Origin: JAAXHF01 sp963665955
GTDB taxonomy: Bacteria > Desulfobacterota > Binatia > Bin18
DNA length: 64,000 nucleotides
Direction of reading: 5' to 3'
Assembly: GCA_965231765.1 (NCBI GenBank)
Contig: OZ246887.1
Location: 310,001-374,000, forward strand
Of the stretch, positions 40,460 to 48,106 are shown in pieces. The notes beneath the pieces are model-generated. The model was given only the letters and a program-made list of their open reading frames with translations. It ran no database searches and had not been told where the DNA came from. Numbering within the stretch: position 1 is the stretch's first letter; the number at the start of each line of letters is the position of its first letter. The translations under genes and the position numbers were made by a program.

Positions 40460-41664
40460 CAGTTTTCCTCCACTTTTACCCGCCATTCGCCCGTAAGCAG
40501 TTTCTGCATCAGACCGCGTTTTTGGCGTTCAATCAAGGTTTTCTGCCTAAAGAGAGTTCGGATCTCCGCTTCCATAGCGTTAAAAATTCTTGAGAAGCGG
40601 ACCTGTTCTTCTCGATTATCGGGGACCAAAATTTTGGTCATTAAGAACGTATCAATTTTGACCGCCATCCGCTCAACTAATGTCCCTTCAACCTTCGTAG
40701 CAAAACGACGAATTTGATAAGGGCAAGTTAATGCATGGTTTAGGTAGTCAAGGTCGATCTTGTTGGAGTTGATCCCAAGAACTTCATAGATCGGCGACAC
40801 TACGACAGGATGGCATACGTATGATCGTGCAATTGCACCCCATCGCAGATTTGCCGGATTGAACACGATATCGCCTGGATACACTATCTTGTAAGTTTTG
40901 GCACCTCTATCCTTTACTAAGAAGTCTCTGTTGTAGCGTTCGGTCTTGGGCGTAATGCCGTCTTCGATGGTCAATGAATAGAGAGGCATTTCCGTACTAG
41001 GTAGAGCTTTCTCTGCACGGGGATTGACAAAATCACCGATCCGACGTTCTGGCCAACCGGAATTGGCTGACGAACCCGGATGAAAAATTGTCGCATATTT
41101 GTAATTCAGAAGCCGCGCCTTGGCCGCTCGCAGCGCCTCAAGCTTCTCAATCGCCTCATCCCAGGTCCGCAGGATTGCGGCAATCTTGCGCTGTTCGGGG
41201 AGTGGAGGAAACGGAAGCTCAAGTTCGGCGAAGCGAGAGACGCCAAGGTGAGCGATCGAATTGGTTCTTACCGAAATTCTGGAAAAGACCCCGATTAATT
41301 GGCAGTATCGGAATAGCTGAAGCGCGTACTCGGCATCAGTTTCGACCCCTGCCCGGTATCGGATCAAGGTATTTTGATAGCAGCAATCATCAGGGCCGGC
41401 GATGTACATGGCAGATCGGCCAACCAGTTCAACGCTTTGCCCTTCATTCAAAAGGATATCTCCTTTACGCAAACGGAATTTTTCGATTTCGCTGGGACGG
41501 AACGCCATTCTATTAAGGTCAGAAAAGTCTATGTATCCATCAAATACATTGGCCACGCGCAAATAGGGCACAACACGCCCTTGGGTCATATGTGGCGACC
41601 GTTGGCGACCACCTTGAACCTCGCCTGTAGCCGACACTTTCTTGAAAGTGGGACGTTTATGCAC
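40459..41664 (-). CDS. hsdS: Type I restriction enzyme specificity subunit, two target domains
   Basis: 401 residues from a GTG with AAGGAG upstream. The first target-recognition domain runs to about residue 150, followed by the central conserved helix (LPEQRKIAAILRTWDEAIEK). A second domain follows (ERRIGDFVNPRAEKALPSTE onward), with a second helix ending RQKRGLMQKLLTGEWRVK. The N-terminus is shorter than usual: it lacks the customary WxxxxLGD opening and begins just before GGRQRSPHMTQGRVVPYLRV. So the first domain may be trimmed. The next gene starts on its stop codon. Confidence 0.9.
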   Translation of the reverse strand: MHKRPTFKKVSATGEVQGGRQRSPHMTQGRVVPYLRVANVFDGYIDFSDLNRMAFRPSEIEKFRLRKGDILLNEGQSVELVGRSAMYIAGPDDCCYQNTLIRYRAGVETDAEYALQLFRYCQLIGVFSRISVRTNSIAHLGVSRFAELELPFPPLPEQRKIAAILRTWDEAIEKLEALRAAKARLLNYKYATIFHPGSSANSGWPERRIGDFVNPRAEKALPSTEMPLYSLTIEDGITPKTERYNRDFLVKDRGAKTYKIVYPGDIVFNPANLRWGAIARSYVCHPVVVSPIYEVLGINSNKIDLDYLNHALTCPYQIRRFATKVEGTLVERMAVKIDTFLMTKILVPDNREEQVRFSRIFNAMEAEIRTLFRQKTLIERQKRGLMQKLLTGEWRVKVEEN

Positions 41665-41707
41665 CGTTTCTCCTTCTCTTCCACTCCTTATCGAGAATAA
41701 GCCAGAA

Positions 41708-41762
41708 TTTAACCCCTATCTGACCCCTATCTGACCCCTCAGGCTCATATGGGTCTCATGCC
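41708..41762. repeat. Left composite repeat of the toxin-antitoxin insert
   Basis: Three tandem units AACCCCTAT, CTGACCCCTAT and CTGACCCCT are followed by CAGGCTCATATGGGTCTCAT. The same arrangement (three GACCCCTA units, then AAGGCACCCAGGGGTCTTAT) occurs at 42855-42912 in the same orientation. The two copies lie on either side of the HicB/VapBC gene group. Confidence 0.65.
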
Positions 41763-41870
41763 TCCCTATTGACCTCGTCCCCGTTTCCACCGCGCGGCTG
41801 GACCGGAGCGTGTAGACGCCACCAGCCCACGGTTCCTCAACCATCGCCGCCCCCTTTCTTCTGTCTCCAA

Positions 41871-42293
41871 TTATGGCGCGAACCAGTTCTCTACTCTCAG
41901 GTCGGCAAAATGGACGAAGTCGCTCGTGTTGCGGGTAACAAGGGTCAAGTCGTTGATCTTTGCAATAGCAGCGATCTGGCCATCGACGTAGGAAGGCGTG
42001 CGTCCTTGAGCGGTCAACCGTGCGCGCTCCTCGGCGTGCCAGAGCGCGGCTTTGCCGTCATACGGTAGGACCGTCAGCGGGAGCAACACCTGCCCCAGAT
42101 AGCGGAGCAGTTGCCGCTTGCGCGCCCCGTCCGACATCCGGGCCACCCCGTAACGCAGTTCGTGGAGGGTCGGGGCCGCCGTGCATATCTCGTGGCGATA
42201 CGCTTGCAGGCGTGACCGGACTTCACCGTCAGGGTGCCGCCGGGTAGGTTCGGAAAGGATGTTGCTGTCAAGCAGGTAATTCAATCCGGCCAT
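41871..42293 (-). CDS. vapC: PIN-domain toxin, VapC-like
   Basis: 140 residues from the ATG at 42293. The PIN ribonuclease acidic residues are visible: YLLDSNILSEPT (first Asp), APTLHELRYGVARM (Glu), and TPSYVDGQIAAIAKINDLTL with VTRNTSDF (last Asp residues). Such toxins cut tRNA or rRNA when free of antitoxin. Its start lies inside the 49-residue gene upstream (13-base overlap), the usual toxin-antitoxin arrangement. The open frame reaches 42326, but the family start MAGLNYLLDSN favours 42293. Confidence 0.93.
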   Translation of the reverse strand: MAGLNYLLDSNILSEPTRRHPDGEVRSRLQAYRHEICTAAPTLHELRYGVARMSDGARKRQLLRYLGQVLLPLTVLPYDGKAALWHAEERARLTAQGRTPSYVDGQIAAIAKINDLTLVTRNTSDFVHFADLRVENWFAP

Positions 42294-42430
42294 GAGAACT
42301 CCGGCGCCGGGCACCGGTCCCGCCACCCGTCCACTTCGTCAGGCGTCAACTCCAGCCAGTCGAAGCCGGCTTGCGCGCGCCAGTCCTCAACCACTTGCCA
42401 GAAATCCTTAGCAATGGATATTTCCGGCAT
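42281..42430 (-). CDS. 49-residue probable antitoxin of the VapC-like toxin
   Basis: A small frame with a strong ribosome site (CTAGGAGGTG) eight bases before the ATG at 42430, ending by TGA at 42281 within the toxin gene. It encodes MPEISIAKDFWQVVEDWRAQ and a Trp- and acid-rich continuation ending PAPEFSWPD. It lacks the AbrB, Phd or ribbon-helix-helix DNA-binding part normal in VapB, and is shorter than usual. It could be a reduced antitoxin that only wraps the toxin. The palindrome 18 bases upstream suggests regulation by another DNA-binding protein, perhaps the HicB-like one. Confidence 0.65.
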   Translation of the reverse strand: MPEISIAKDFWQVVEDWRAQAGFDWLELTPDEVDGWRDRCPAPEFSWPD

Positions 42431-42447
42431 GACTTTCACCTCCTAGC

Positions 42448-42469
42448 CATGAATATGGCCATATTCATG
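42448..42469. promoter_or_regulatory. 22-bp perfect palindrome, probable operator of the vapBC-like pair
   Basis: CATGAATATGGCCATATTCA plus TG is its own reverse complement. It lies in the 40-base gap between the stop of the HicB-like gene (42471) and the start of the 49-residue gene (42430), where an autoregulatory toxin-antitoxin operator is expected. Confidence 0.7.
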
Positions 42470-42470
42470 C

Positions 42471-42806
42471 TCAATCGGCGACGGAGTGGCGCAGTTTGTC
42501 CGCAATCCATTGATTGAGGCTCTTGCCGTCCGCGGTCGCAGCAGCGGCAATGGCCGCGTGTAATTCCGGCGAGATGCGCACGTTGAATTTTCCAGAATAC
42601 TGCTTTCCAGGGTCAACGCCGTCCTCTCGACACATATCGAGAAATACCTTGAGGGACGCCTCGCCCTCGGCTTTCAGCCCGGCGATATCCCGGGCGTAGA
42701 AATCCGCGCCGCCGTTCAAACCGACAAATTCACCCCGGAACATGTCGATGTCGGGGTCGAATTGAATGAGCGCCTGGTATCCATTGATCTCCATCATGTT
42801 TTTCAT
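42471..42806 (-). CDS. HicB-like antitoxin, no HicA partner visible
   Basis: 111 residues from the ATG at 42806, with GGAG six bases upstream (the frame extends to 42833). The N-terminal part is the HicB RNase-H-like fold: YQALIQFDPDIDMFRGEFVG, then FYARDIAGLKAEGEASLKVF. The C-terminal FNVRISPELHAAIAAAATAD and GKSLNQWIADKLRH is an Arc/MetJ ribbon-helix-helix. HicB normally neutralises the small RNase HicA; no HicA frame is found on either side. It may serve as a solitary regulator. Confidence 0.88.
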   Translation of the reverse strand: MKNMMEINGYQALIQFDPDIDMFRGEFVGLNGGADFYARDIAGLKAEGEASLKVFLDMCREDGVDPGKQYSGKFNVRISPELHAAIAAAATADGKSLNQWIADKLRHSVAD

Positions 42807-42854
42807 GGTTGTACTCCATTGCGCCTCAGCCATTCGCGAATATGAGAATACGCC

Positions 42855-42912
42855 GTAATCTGACCCCTATTAGACCCCTATAAGACCCCTAAGGCACCCA
42901 GGGGTCTTATTC
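42855..42912. repeat. Right composite repeat of the toxin-antitoxin insert, with hairpin
   Basis: Units CTGACCCCTAT, TAGACCCCTAT and AAGACCCCT are followed by AAGGCACCCAGGGGTCTTAT. AAGACCCCT pairs with AGGGGTCTT as a nine-base hairpin about 25 bases after the hsdM stop codon on the minus strand, so it may also work as a terminator or RNA end. It is related to 41708-41762. Confidence 0.65.
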
Positions 42913-42936
42913 AGCTCTCCCCGCCTCGGGTACGTC

Positions 42937-44454
42937 TCAGACCTCAAGCCCCAGCTCCTTCAGATAGCCCCTCATGCGGCCACGCACCTCGGCCAGCTCG
43001 GCCTCAATCTGGTCGATTTCCTGTTGCAGGGCGGCAACGTCAATCTCTTCCTCGGGCTCGAAGGTATCGACGTAGCGGGGAATGTTGAGATTGAAGTCGT
43101 TTTCGGCAATCTCCTCCGGGCTCGCCCGGCGCGAGTATTTCTCGACAGTCGCGTGCGTCCTGAAGGTCTCCACCACCTTGGCGATGTGCGCCTCGTCCAG
43201 CAGGTTCTGCGTCTTGCCCGGTGTGAACTCCCGGCTGGCGTCGATAAAGAGCACGTCCTTGCGCGCCGCATGCTGGCCGCCCTCCTCGCGTGAGCGGTCG
43301 AAGACCAGAACGGCGACGGGAATGCCGGTCGTGGTGAACAGATTGGCGGGCAGGCCGATCACGGCGTCGAGCAGGTTTTCTTCAATGAGCGCCCGCCGGA
43401 TGCGCCCCTCGGCGCCGCCCCGAAACAGCACGCCGTGGGGGACGATCACCGCCACCCGCCCGCTGTGTCGCTTGGCGATCTCGATCATGTGGGTGATGAA
43501 ACCGTAATCGCCCTTGGACTTGGGAGGCACACCGCGCCAGAAGCGCTCGTACTGGTCCTTGGGTGCGTCTTCCGCCCCCCACTTGTCCAGCGAAAAGGGC
43601 GGGTTGGCGACCACGATGTCGAACCTCATCAGGTGATCGCCCTCAATCAGCGCCGGGCTGTTCAGGGTGTCGCACCACTCGATGCGGGCGGCGTCCTTGG
43701 CGTGCAGAAACATGTTCATGCGCGCGAGCGCCCAAGTCGCGCCGTTCACCTCCTGGCCGTACAGGGCGAAGTTGTCCGAGCCGACCTGCTCGGCGGCACG
43801 GATCAGCAGCGAGCCGGAACCGCAGGCCGGGTCGCAGATGGTGTCACCGGGTTGCGGTGCGGCCAGCCCGGCCAGCAGCCGGGAGACCGCGGCGGGCGTG
43901 TAGAACTCCCCGGCCTTCTTGCCGGCGTCCGAGGCAAAGCGCGAAATGAGATAGATGTAACACTCGCCGATAATGTCCTCGGTCACCCGCGACGGGCGCA
44001 GATCGAGGGACGGCTTGGCGAAGTCTTCCAGCAGATTCTTGAGGCGGCGGTTGCGGTCCTTGACCCGGCCGAGATTGGCCTCCGAGTTGAAGTCGATGTT
44101 GCGGAACACGCCTTCGAGCTTGGCGCGGTTCGCGTCCTCAATCTCTTCAAGAGCGACGTTGATGAGTTCACCGATATTAGCCTCGGTGCGTTGCTCATGC
44201 AGCTCGTAGAAGCTCGCCCCCTCGGGCAGGATGAAGCGCTCGCGCTCCAGCCGGCGGCGGATGCGCGCCTCGTCGTCGCCGTACCGTGCGCGATAGGTTT
44301 CGAGGTGGTCGTTCCACAGGTCCGAAATATACCTGAGGAACAACATCACCAGGATGTAGTCCTTGTATTGACCGGCATCAACGACGCCCCGGAAGGTGTC
44401 ACAGGCGGCCCAGGCGGTCTGGTTGATCTGCTGCTGGGTGAGTTGGTCGGTCAC
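42937..44454 (-). CDS. hsdM: Type I restriction-modification DNA methyltransferase subunit
   Basis: 505 residues. The helical N-terminal domain (QQQINQTAWAACDTFRG) precedes an N6-adenine methyltransferase core with the SAM motif DPACGSGSLLIRAAEQ and the catalytic NPPFS (FDIVVANPPFSLDKWG). Near the C-terminus EEIAENDFNLNIPRYVD is standard for HsdM, followed by a coiled tail. The start overlaps the half-HsdS stop by four bases. With HsdS it methylates the target and protects the host. Confidence 0.96.
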   Translation of the reverse strand: MTDQLTQQQINQTAWAACDTFRGVVDAGQYKDYILVMLFLRYISDLWNDHLETYRARYGDDEARIRRRLERERFILPEGASFYELHEQRTEANIGELINVALEEIEDANRAKLEGVFRNIDFNSEANLGRVKDRNRRLKNLLEDFAKPSLDLRPSRVTEDIIGECYIYLISRFASDAGKKAGEFYTPAAVSRLLAGLAAPQPGDTICDPACGSGSLLIRAAEQVGSDNFALYGQEVNGATWALARMNMFLHAKDAARIEWCDTLNSPALIEGDHLMRFDIVVANPPFSLDKWGAEDAPKDQYERFWRGVPPKSKGDYGFITHMIEIAKRHSGRVAVIVPHGVLFRGGAEGRIRRALIEENLLDAVIGLPANLFTTTGIPVAVLVFDRSREEGGQHAARKDVLFIDASREFTPGKTQNLLDEAHIAKVVETFRTHATVEKYSRRASPEEIAENDFNLNIPRYVDTFEPEEEIDVAALQQEIDQIEAELAEVRGRMRGYLKELGLEV

Positions 44455-45056
44455 TTCGTTCTCCTTTCCTGCCCAGTGCCAGGGCGGGCATGCTTCACGT
44501 GATTGCCCAGGATCAGGCTTATCAGTTGCCTACGCTTGTCAGCCGCCAGGACTGACAAGGCTCGTTCGCGCTCAGCCAGGGCGTCGATAGTCACGATTTT
44601 GCGTTGCGTCTCAAGGTCGGGCAGGTCGATATCGAGGGTGTCAAGACTTGAGCGCGGCACCATCCGTAGGCCCGTACCACGGGCGAAGCTGTCGAAATGG
44701 CGCTGGGCGGGCGGCTGATTCATCGCCCAGGCCAGATATTCAGGCAGAACGATGTCCACCTTCGAACGCAGCACGAAGAGCGGCAGCAAGGCCAGGGCCG
44801 GCTCCTTGAACTGGGCGTCAAGGGCGAAGGCTGTATTCCGTTCGCCACGGGAGCGGAATACTACATCACCGGCGCGCACGAAATATTTGTCTGGCAGGTC
44901 GCCAAGACGCACGCGTGTTAGCTGGTCCAGCTTGATACTCCCGTCCGGCGAGATGTCCCTGAGTTGGACGGAGAGCACCCCCCCGCGTTCCGCGGTCTCC
45001 AGGCGGCTACGGACGGTGTAACCGGTACGGATGGTGCTGATGTCTGGAAGACGCAC
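44451..45056 (-). CDS. Half-length HsdS-like specificity subunit, one target domain
   Basis: 201 residues from a GTG with GAGGAGA upstream. It has one target-recognition domain (DISTIRTGYTVRSRLETAER; RAGDVVFRSRGERNTAFALD) and one dimerisation helix (LETQRKIVTIDALAERERAL). Half-HsdS proteins can work as homodimers recognising a symmetric site. It is first in the operon and overlaps hsdM. Because a full-length HsdS lies on the other side of hsdM, the HsdM protein has two possible partners of different specificity. No frameshift is visible, so the short length seems natural. Confidence 0.85.
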   Translation of the reverse strand: MRLPDISTIRTGYTVRSRLETAERGGVLSVQLRDISPDGSIKLDQLTRVRLGDLPDKYFVRAGDVVFRSRGERNTAFALDAQFKEPALALLPLFVLRSKVDIVLPEYLAWAMNQPPAQRHFDSFARGTGLRMVPRSSLDTLDIDLPDLETQRKIVTIDALAERERALSVLAADKRRQLISLILGNHVKHARPGTGQERRTK

Positions 45057-45130
45057 TTCGTATCTCCTCTATACCGAGGCTGTATACAAGAGTGCGAGCT
45101 CGAAGTCAAAAAAATTATCTGTAGATTAAC

Positions 45131-45602
45131 CTACTGCAATTTTTATACCAAATTGCACGTCCCCAAGGCCACCTCGGTGTGCAACCGTCTTCTGGGCTGG
45201 CGGTGTCCGTCCTGTTTTTCGCTTCGCACCAAGCCGGTCCGGCAGGCCAAACCGATGCCCTATCGATGTTTGAAGTGCCGCAAACACTTTAGTGTGCGCA
45301 TCGGGACGGTCATGCAATCGAGCCGCCTGTCGCTGCGCAAGTGGGTGGTCGGGCTCTCTCTTCTGTCTACGAGTCCCCAAGGCGTGTCGTCACGGCAGCT
45401 CCACCGCGCCCTCGACATCGCGCAGAGTAACGCATGGTCGCTAGAGCGGCGGATTCGGACCGCCTGGAAAGATTATACAGAGCTGGTTGACGGTCCTGTT
45501 GTGAGCACGGACAAGAAACCGGTGGTGCCCACCCTACCCGGCGATCCGCATACCTTAGCGCGGGCCGTGTTCTGGCGGCATGACCAGAAACGGTTTGCGT
45601 GA
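45131..45602 (+). pseudogene. IS1595-type transposase remnant
   Basis: An open frame shows the N-terminal part of an IS1595-family transposase: the zinc ribbon WRCPSC ... YRCLKCRKHFSVRIGTVM, then LRKWVVGLSLLSTSPQGVSS and RIRTAWKDY. The reading frame stops about where the DDE catalytic domain should continue, so at least half of the gene is missing. No inverted ends can be found. It lies just outside the defence island and is a likely trace of how the island arrived or was rearranged. Confidence 0.85.
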
Positions 45603-45881
45603 CGGTAGGGCTCAGAGTGGTGATTCCCCGCTGTGGTAAGGTGTTATCTGTTAAACTTGCTCGGGCTGCGGAATAGATGGACGTTAACTTTTTCCTTCAC
45701 TCCTTCAGGTGCAAGCGGTAAAGCTTGAGGAGCATATCCCGTGAAGACAGGACGTGGGATGTCTCAGAAAGTCCGAGATGTTCCCCTCTATGCCAAATCG
45801 ATATAATGGGAAAAATAGGGGAAGGATATATAAGAATTTCAAATACTCTATAGATTTAAGGTACTTATAGCCAACAAAAAG

Positions 45882-45970
45882 CGGAGGGAGTGGGATTCGA
45901 ACCCACGAGAGCCCGTTAAGACTCTGCCGGTTTTCAAGACCGGTGCATTCAACCGCTCTGCCATCCCTCC
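45882..45970 (-). tRNA. tRNA-Ser (UGA anticodon)
   Basis: On the minus strand the acceptor stem GGAGGGA pairs with TCCCTCC and the discriminator base is G. The anticodon arm CCGGTCTTGAAAACCGG shows TGA, reading UCA codons. A long variable arm typical of serine tRNAs follows (AGAGTCTTAACGGGCTCT), then the T arm GTGGGTTCGAATCCCAC. No CCA is encoded. About 89 bases. Confidence 0.97.
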
Positions 45971-46164
45971 AGAGAATGAGATCAGGCACTTAACATGCTC
46001 CCGTGTCATCGTCTAGAGCCGTTCCGTTCTTTTGCTCCCATCTGACAAACCTCCTTCCTTGCGCCCTCAGACACAGCCCTTCTCACCCTTCCCCACCTTC
46101 TCTTTGCCCAATCCCAATAAAAGTCCTACACTAAAAACTGAGAATCTTCGTACATCACAGCATC

Positions 46165-46983
46165 ATGCACACAAAAGATGCATTCGCCCTTGCAGTTCTG
46201 GCCTTCATCGTCTGCAAACTTACCTTTGCTGTACTGAGCTGGTTTGTGGATGAAAAAAAGGAGCCCTTCCACTGGAAGCAAACACAGCAACCTTACCAGC
46301 GCCTGCTGCATCGTTTTGTCCAACGTATCAAAGAGAGTTTCTTCTTCCACTCGTCTACCCTTCCGACACTCATCGGCGCCAGCTTGGTCTGCCACATCCT
46401 CTCCTTTTTTCCGGCTATTGAACTCCTTGCGTTTTTGGAGTCCATCCTCTTCGAGATCCCGTACGATGCGGGAGATGGACTGTGGCAATTCATCTATCTG
46501 GACCCGCATCATCGTCTCTGGCCCTGGTCGCTGTACGCGATTACTTCTGTGTGTGGAGTCGGCTTTGACATTCTCTCGGCACGAGTCACCTGGGCTCTAC
46601 TCAAAAAAGCCAATCGTGCAAAATCTCTTCCACGCATGTTCGGCTTCCTCCTTGTTGATGGCTTGCTACTGTTCGGTATCTTCGCTGGAGCTACGCTCTT
46701 TTTGTCGACCGTAGTGTCAGCCATACTCTCCAGAGAAATCGACTACACGGATTCCGTATTGATCCTCACCCAAGTCATAAGCGTCAGTGTCCCTACCTTG
46801 AGCTATTGCAGCATTGGTCTTGCCATTTTGGCCATCCGCTGGCTTCCACATCGGTTTCGCACCTGGCTCTTTACTCCATTTGGGAAACAGACCTCAGTCA
46901 ATCAACCTATTCTCCCAAGACTTGGAACAGCAGTTGGAATAATGAGTGCGGTGCTCATTGCTGTTCTCAAAATTCTTCTGTAA
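46165..46983 (+). CDS. Polytopic membrane protein, unknown
   Basis: 272 residues with an N-terminal helix (DAFALAVLAFIVCKLTFAVL) and about five more hydrophobic segments (LIGASLVCHILSFFPAIELL; YAITSVCGVGFDILSA; LLVDGLLLFGIFAGATLFL; VPTLSYCSIGLAILAI; VGIMSAVLIAVLKILL). No recognised motif. There is no good ribosome site before the ATG, so the start is uncertain. It is followed at 47000 by a soluble DUF3565 protein, with no sign of a shared function. Confidence 0.7.
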   Translation: MHTKDAFALAVLAFIVCKLTFAVLSWFVDEKKEPFHWKQTQQPYQRLLHRFVQRIKESFFFHSSTLPTLIGASLVCHILSFFPAIELLAFLESILFEIPYDAGDGLWQFIYLDPHHRLWPWSLYAITSVCGVGFDILSARVTWALLKKANRAKSLPRMFGFLLVDGLLLFGIFAGATLFLSTVVSAILSREIDYTDSVLILTQVISVSVPTLSYCSIGLAILAIRWLPHRFRTWLFTPFGKQTSVNQPILPRLGTAVGIMSAVLIAVLKILL

Positions 46984-46999
46984 GCAAGGCGAACATATT

Positions 47000-47467
47000 A
47001 TGGAACGCAGCATTCTAGGTTTTCACTGTGATGAAGAAGACTATTGGGTGGCCGACTTGGACTGTGGGCATAGCCAGCATGTTCGCCATAATCCTCCATT
47101 TGAGAATCGGCCTTGGACAACGACTGAAGAGGGGCGCAACTCAAAACGGGGCCAACAGCTGCTATGTCCAAACTGTGATCGTTTTGAGCTACCGGAAAGC
47201 TTTCAAGCGTATAAACGTACGTCAGAATTTGATGCAGCGTCTATTCCGGACGGTTTGCGCAAAGCCCATTCCACAAAATCTGGGGTGTGGGCAAAAGTGC
47301 ACGTTTTGGAAGGACAACTGCGATACACCGTCCACGCACCTCTTGATCAGGAGTTCATTCTCGATCCTGGGCATGAGGGTGTTATTGTCCCCGAGCTGCT
47401 CCATCATGTTGAACCGCTGGGTCCAGTCCGGTTCTATATTGAATTTTATAAACACCCTCCCGCATAG
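47000..47467 (+). CDS. DUF3565-DUF1971 fusion protein
   Basis: 155 residues from the ATG at 47000. Residues 1-65 are a DUF3565 domain: ILGFHCDEEDYWVADLDCGH, SQHVRHNPPF, RPWTTTEEGR and CPNC. Residues 75-155 match the DUF1971/TehB-like small beta-barrel: IPDGLRKAHSTKSGVWAKVH, then VIVPELLHHVEPLGPVRFYI. Both domains occur singly in many proteobacteria. The latter is often linked to tellurite or metal stress; here they are one chain. The exact role is unknown. Confidence 0.88.
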   Translation: MERSILGFHCDEEDYWVADLDCGHSQHVRHNPPFENRPWTTTEEGRNSKRGQQLLCPNCDRFELPESFQAYKRTSEFDAASIPDGLRKAHSTKSGVWAKVHVLEGQLRYTVHAPLDQEFILDPGHEGVIVPELLHHVEPLGPVRFYIEFYKHPPA

Positions 47468-47527
47468 TCGAAGTGTGTCCCGTAATGATGCAGCCCTTGA
47501 TGCTTATCCGATATAAAAGGTCTGATA

Positions 47528-48106
47528 ATGTCCGTACAACAAAAACCCAAACTGTACCTCGCTGGACCAGAAGTTTTTTTGCCAGATGCCGCAGAGATGG
47601 CGGAAAAGCAGCGCCAACTGTGTGAAAAATATGGATTTATTGGCCTGCATCCGATGGATAACAACATCAACCTTAGCGATCAGTCGATGCAGACAGCCGT
47701 GCAGATTTATCGAAGCGATGTTTCACAAATCCGGGAATGCAACATCGTCGTGGCCAACTGTAACGCCTTTCGCGGCCTGCTGATGGACGACGGCACGGCG
47801 TATGAAATCGGCTTCGGCAACGCACTCGGCAAACCGGCCTACGGCTATATTGCCAGCCTGAATTCGCTTGCCGAGCGCACCCGCAGCCAGTATCCGTGCC
47901 GGCAGTTAGCGGACGGCACGACAATCGATCAGGACGGCTATCTGGTCACCGACGATTTCGGCACCTCAATCAACCTGATGATGCAGTGCGGCATGCTGGA
48001 CACCGGCGGACGCCTGGTTGAGGGTGACTTTGAAGCTTGCTTACAAGCGATACGTGAGGATATGGAGAGCGGCAGGCTTAGTCTCGCTCTTGCAACCAAC
48101 GGTTGA
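47528..48106 (+). CDS. Nucleoside 2-deoxyribosyltransferase
   Basis: 192 residues. Conserved pieces are KLYLAGPEVFLPDA at the N-terminus, DVSQIRECNIVVANCNAF (Asp), RGLLMDDGTAYEIGFGNALG (catalytic Glu) and the C-terminal NLMMQCGM. The enzyme moves deoxyribose between bases in nucleoside salvage. AAAGG precedes the ATG. Its 3' end overlaps a small minus-strand gene by 29 bases. Confidence 0.93.
   Translation: MSVQQKPKLYLAGPEVFLPDAAEMAEKQRQLCEKYGFIGLHPMDNNINLSDQSMQTAVQIYRSDVSQIRECNIVVANCNAFRGLLMDDGTAYEIGFGNALGKPAYGYIASLNSLAERTRSQYPCRQLADGTTIDQDGYLVTDDFGTSINLMMQCGMLDTGGRLVEGDFEACLQAIREDMESGRLSLALATNG

Noticed and set aside
41700..42912. GACCCCTA repeats as a CRISPR array
   Set aside because: Units are only 9-11 bases with no unique spacers, and no cas genes are present.
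43435..44502. 355-codon plus-strand frame opposite hsdM
   Set aside because: Antisense to a conserved HsdM protein, low-complexity composition, no motif.
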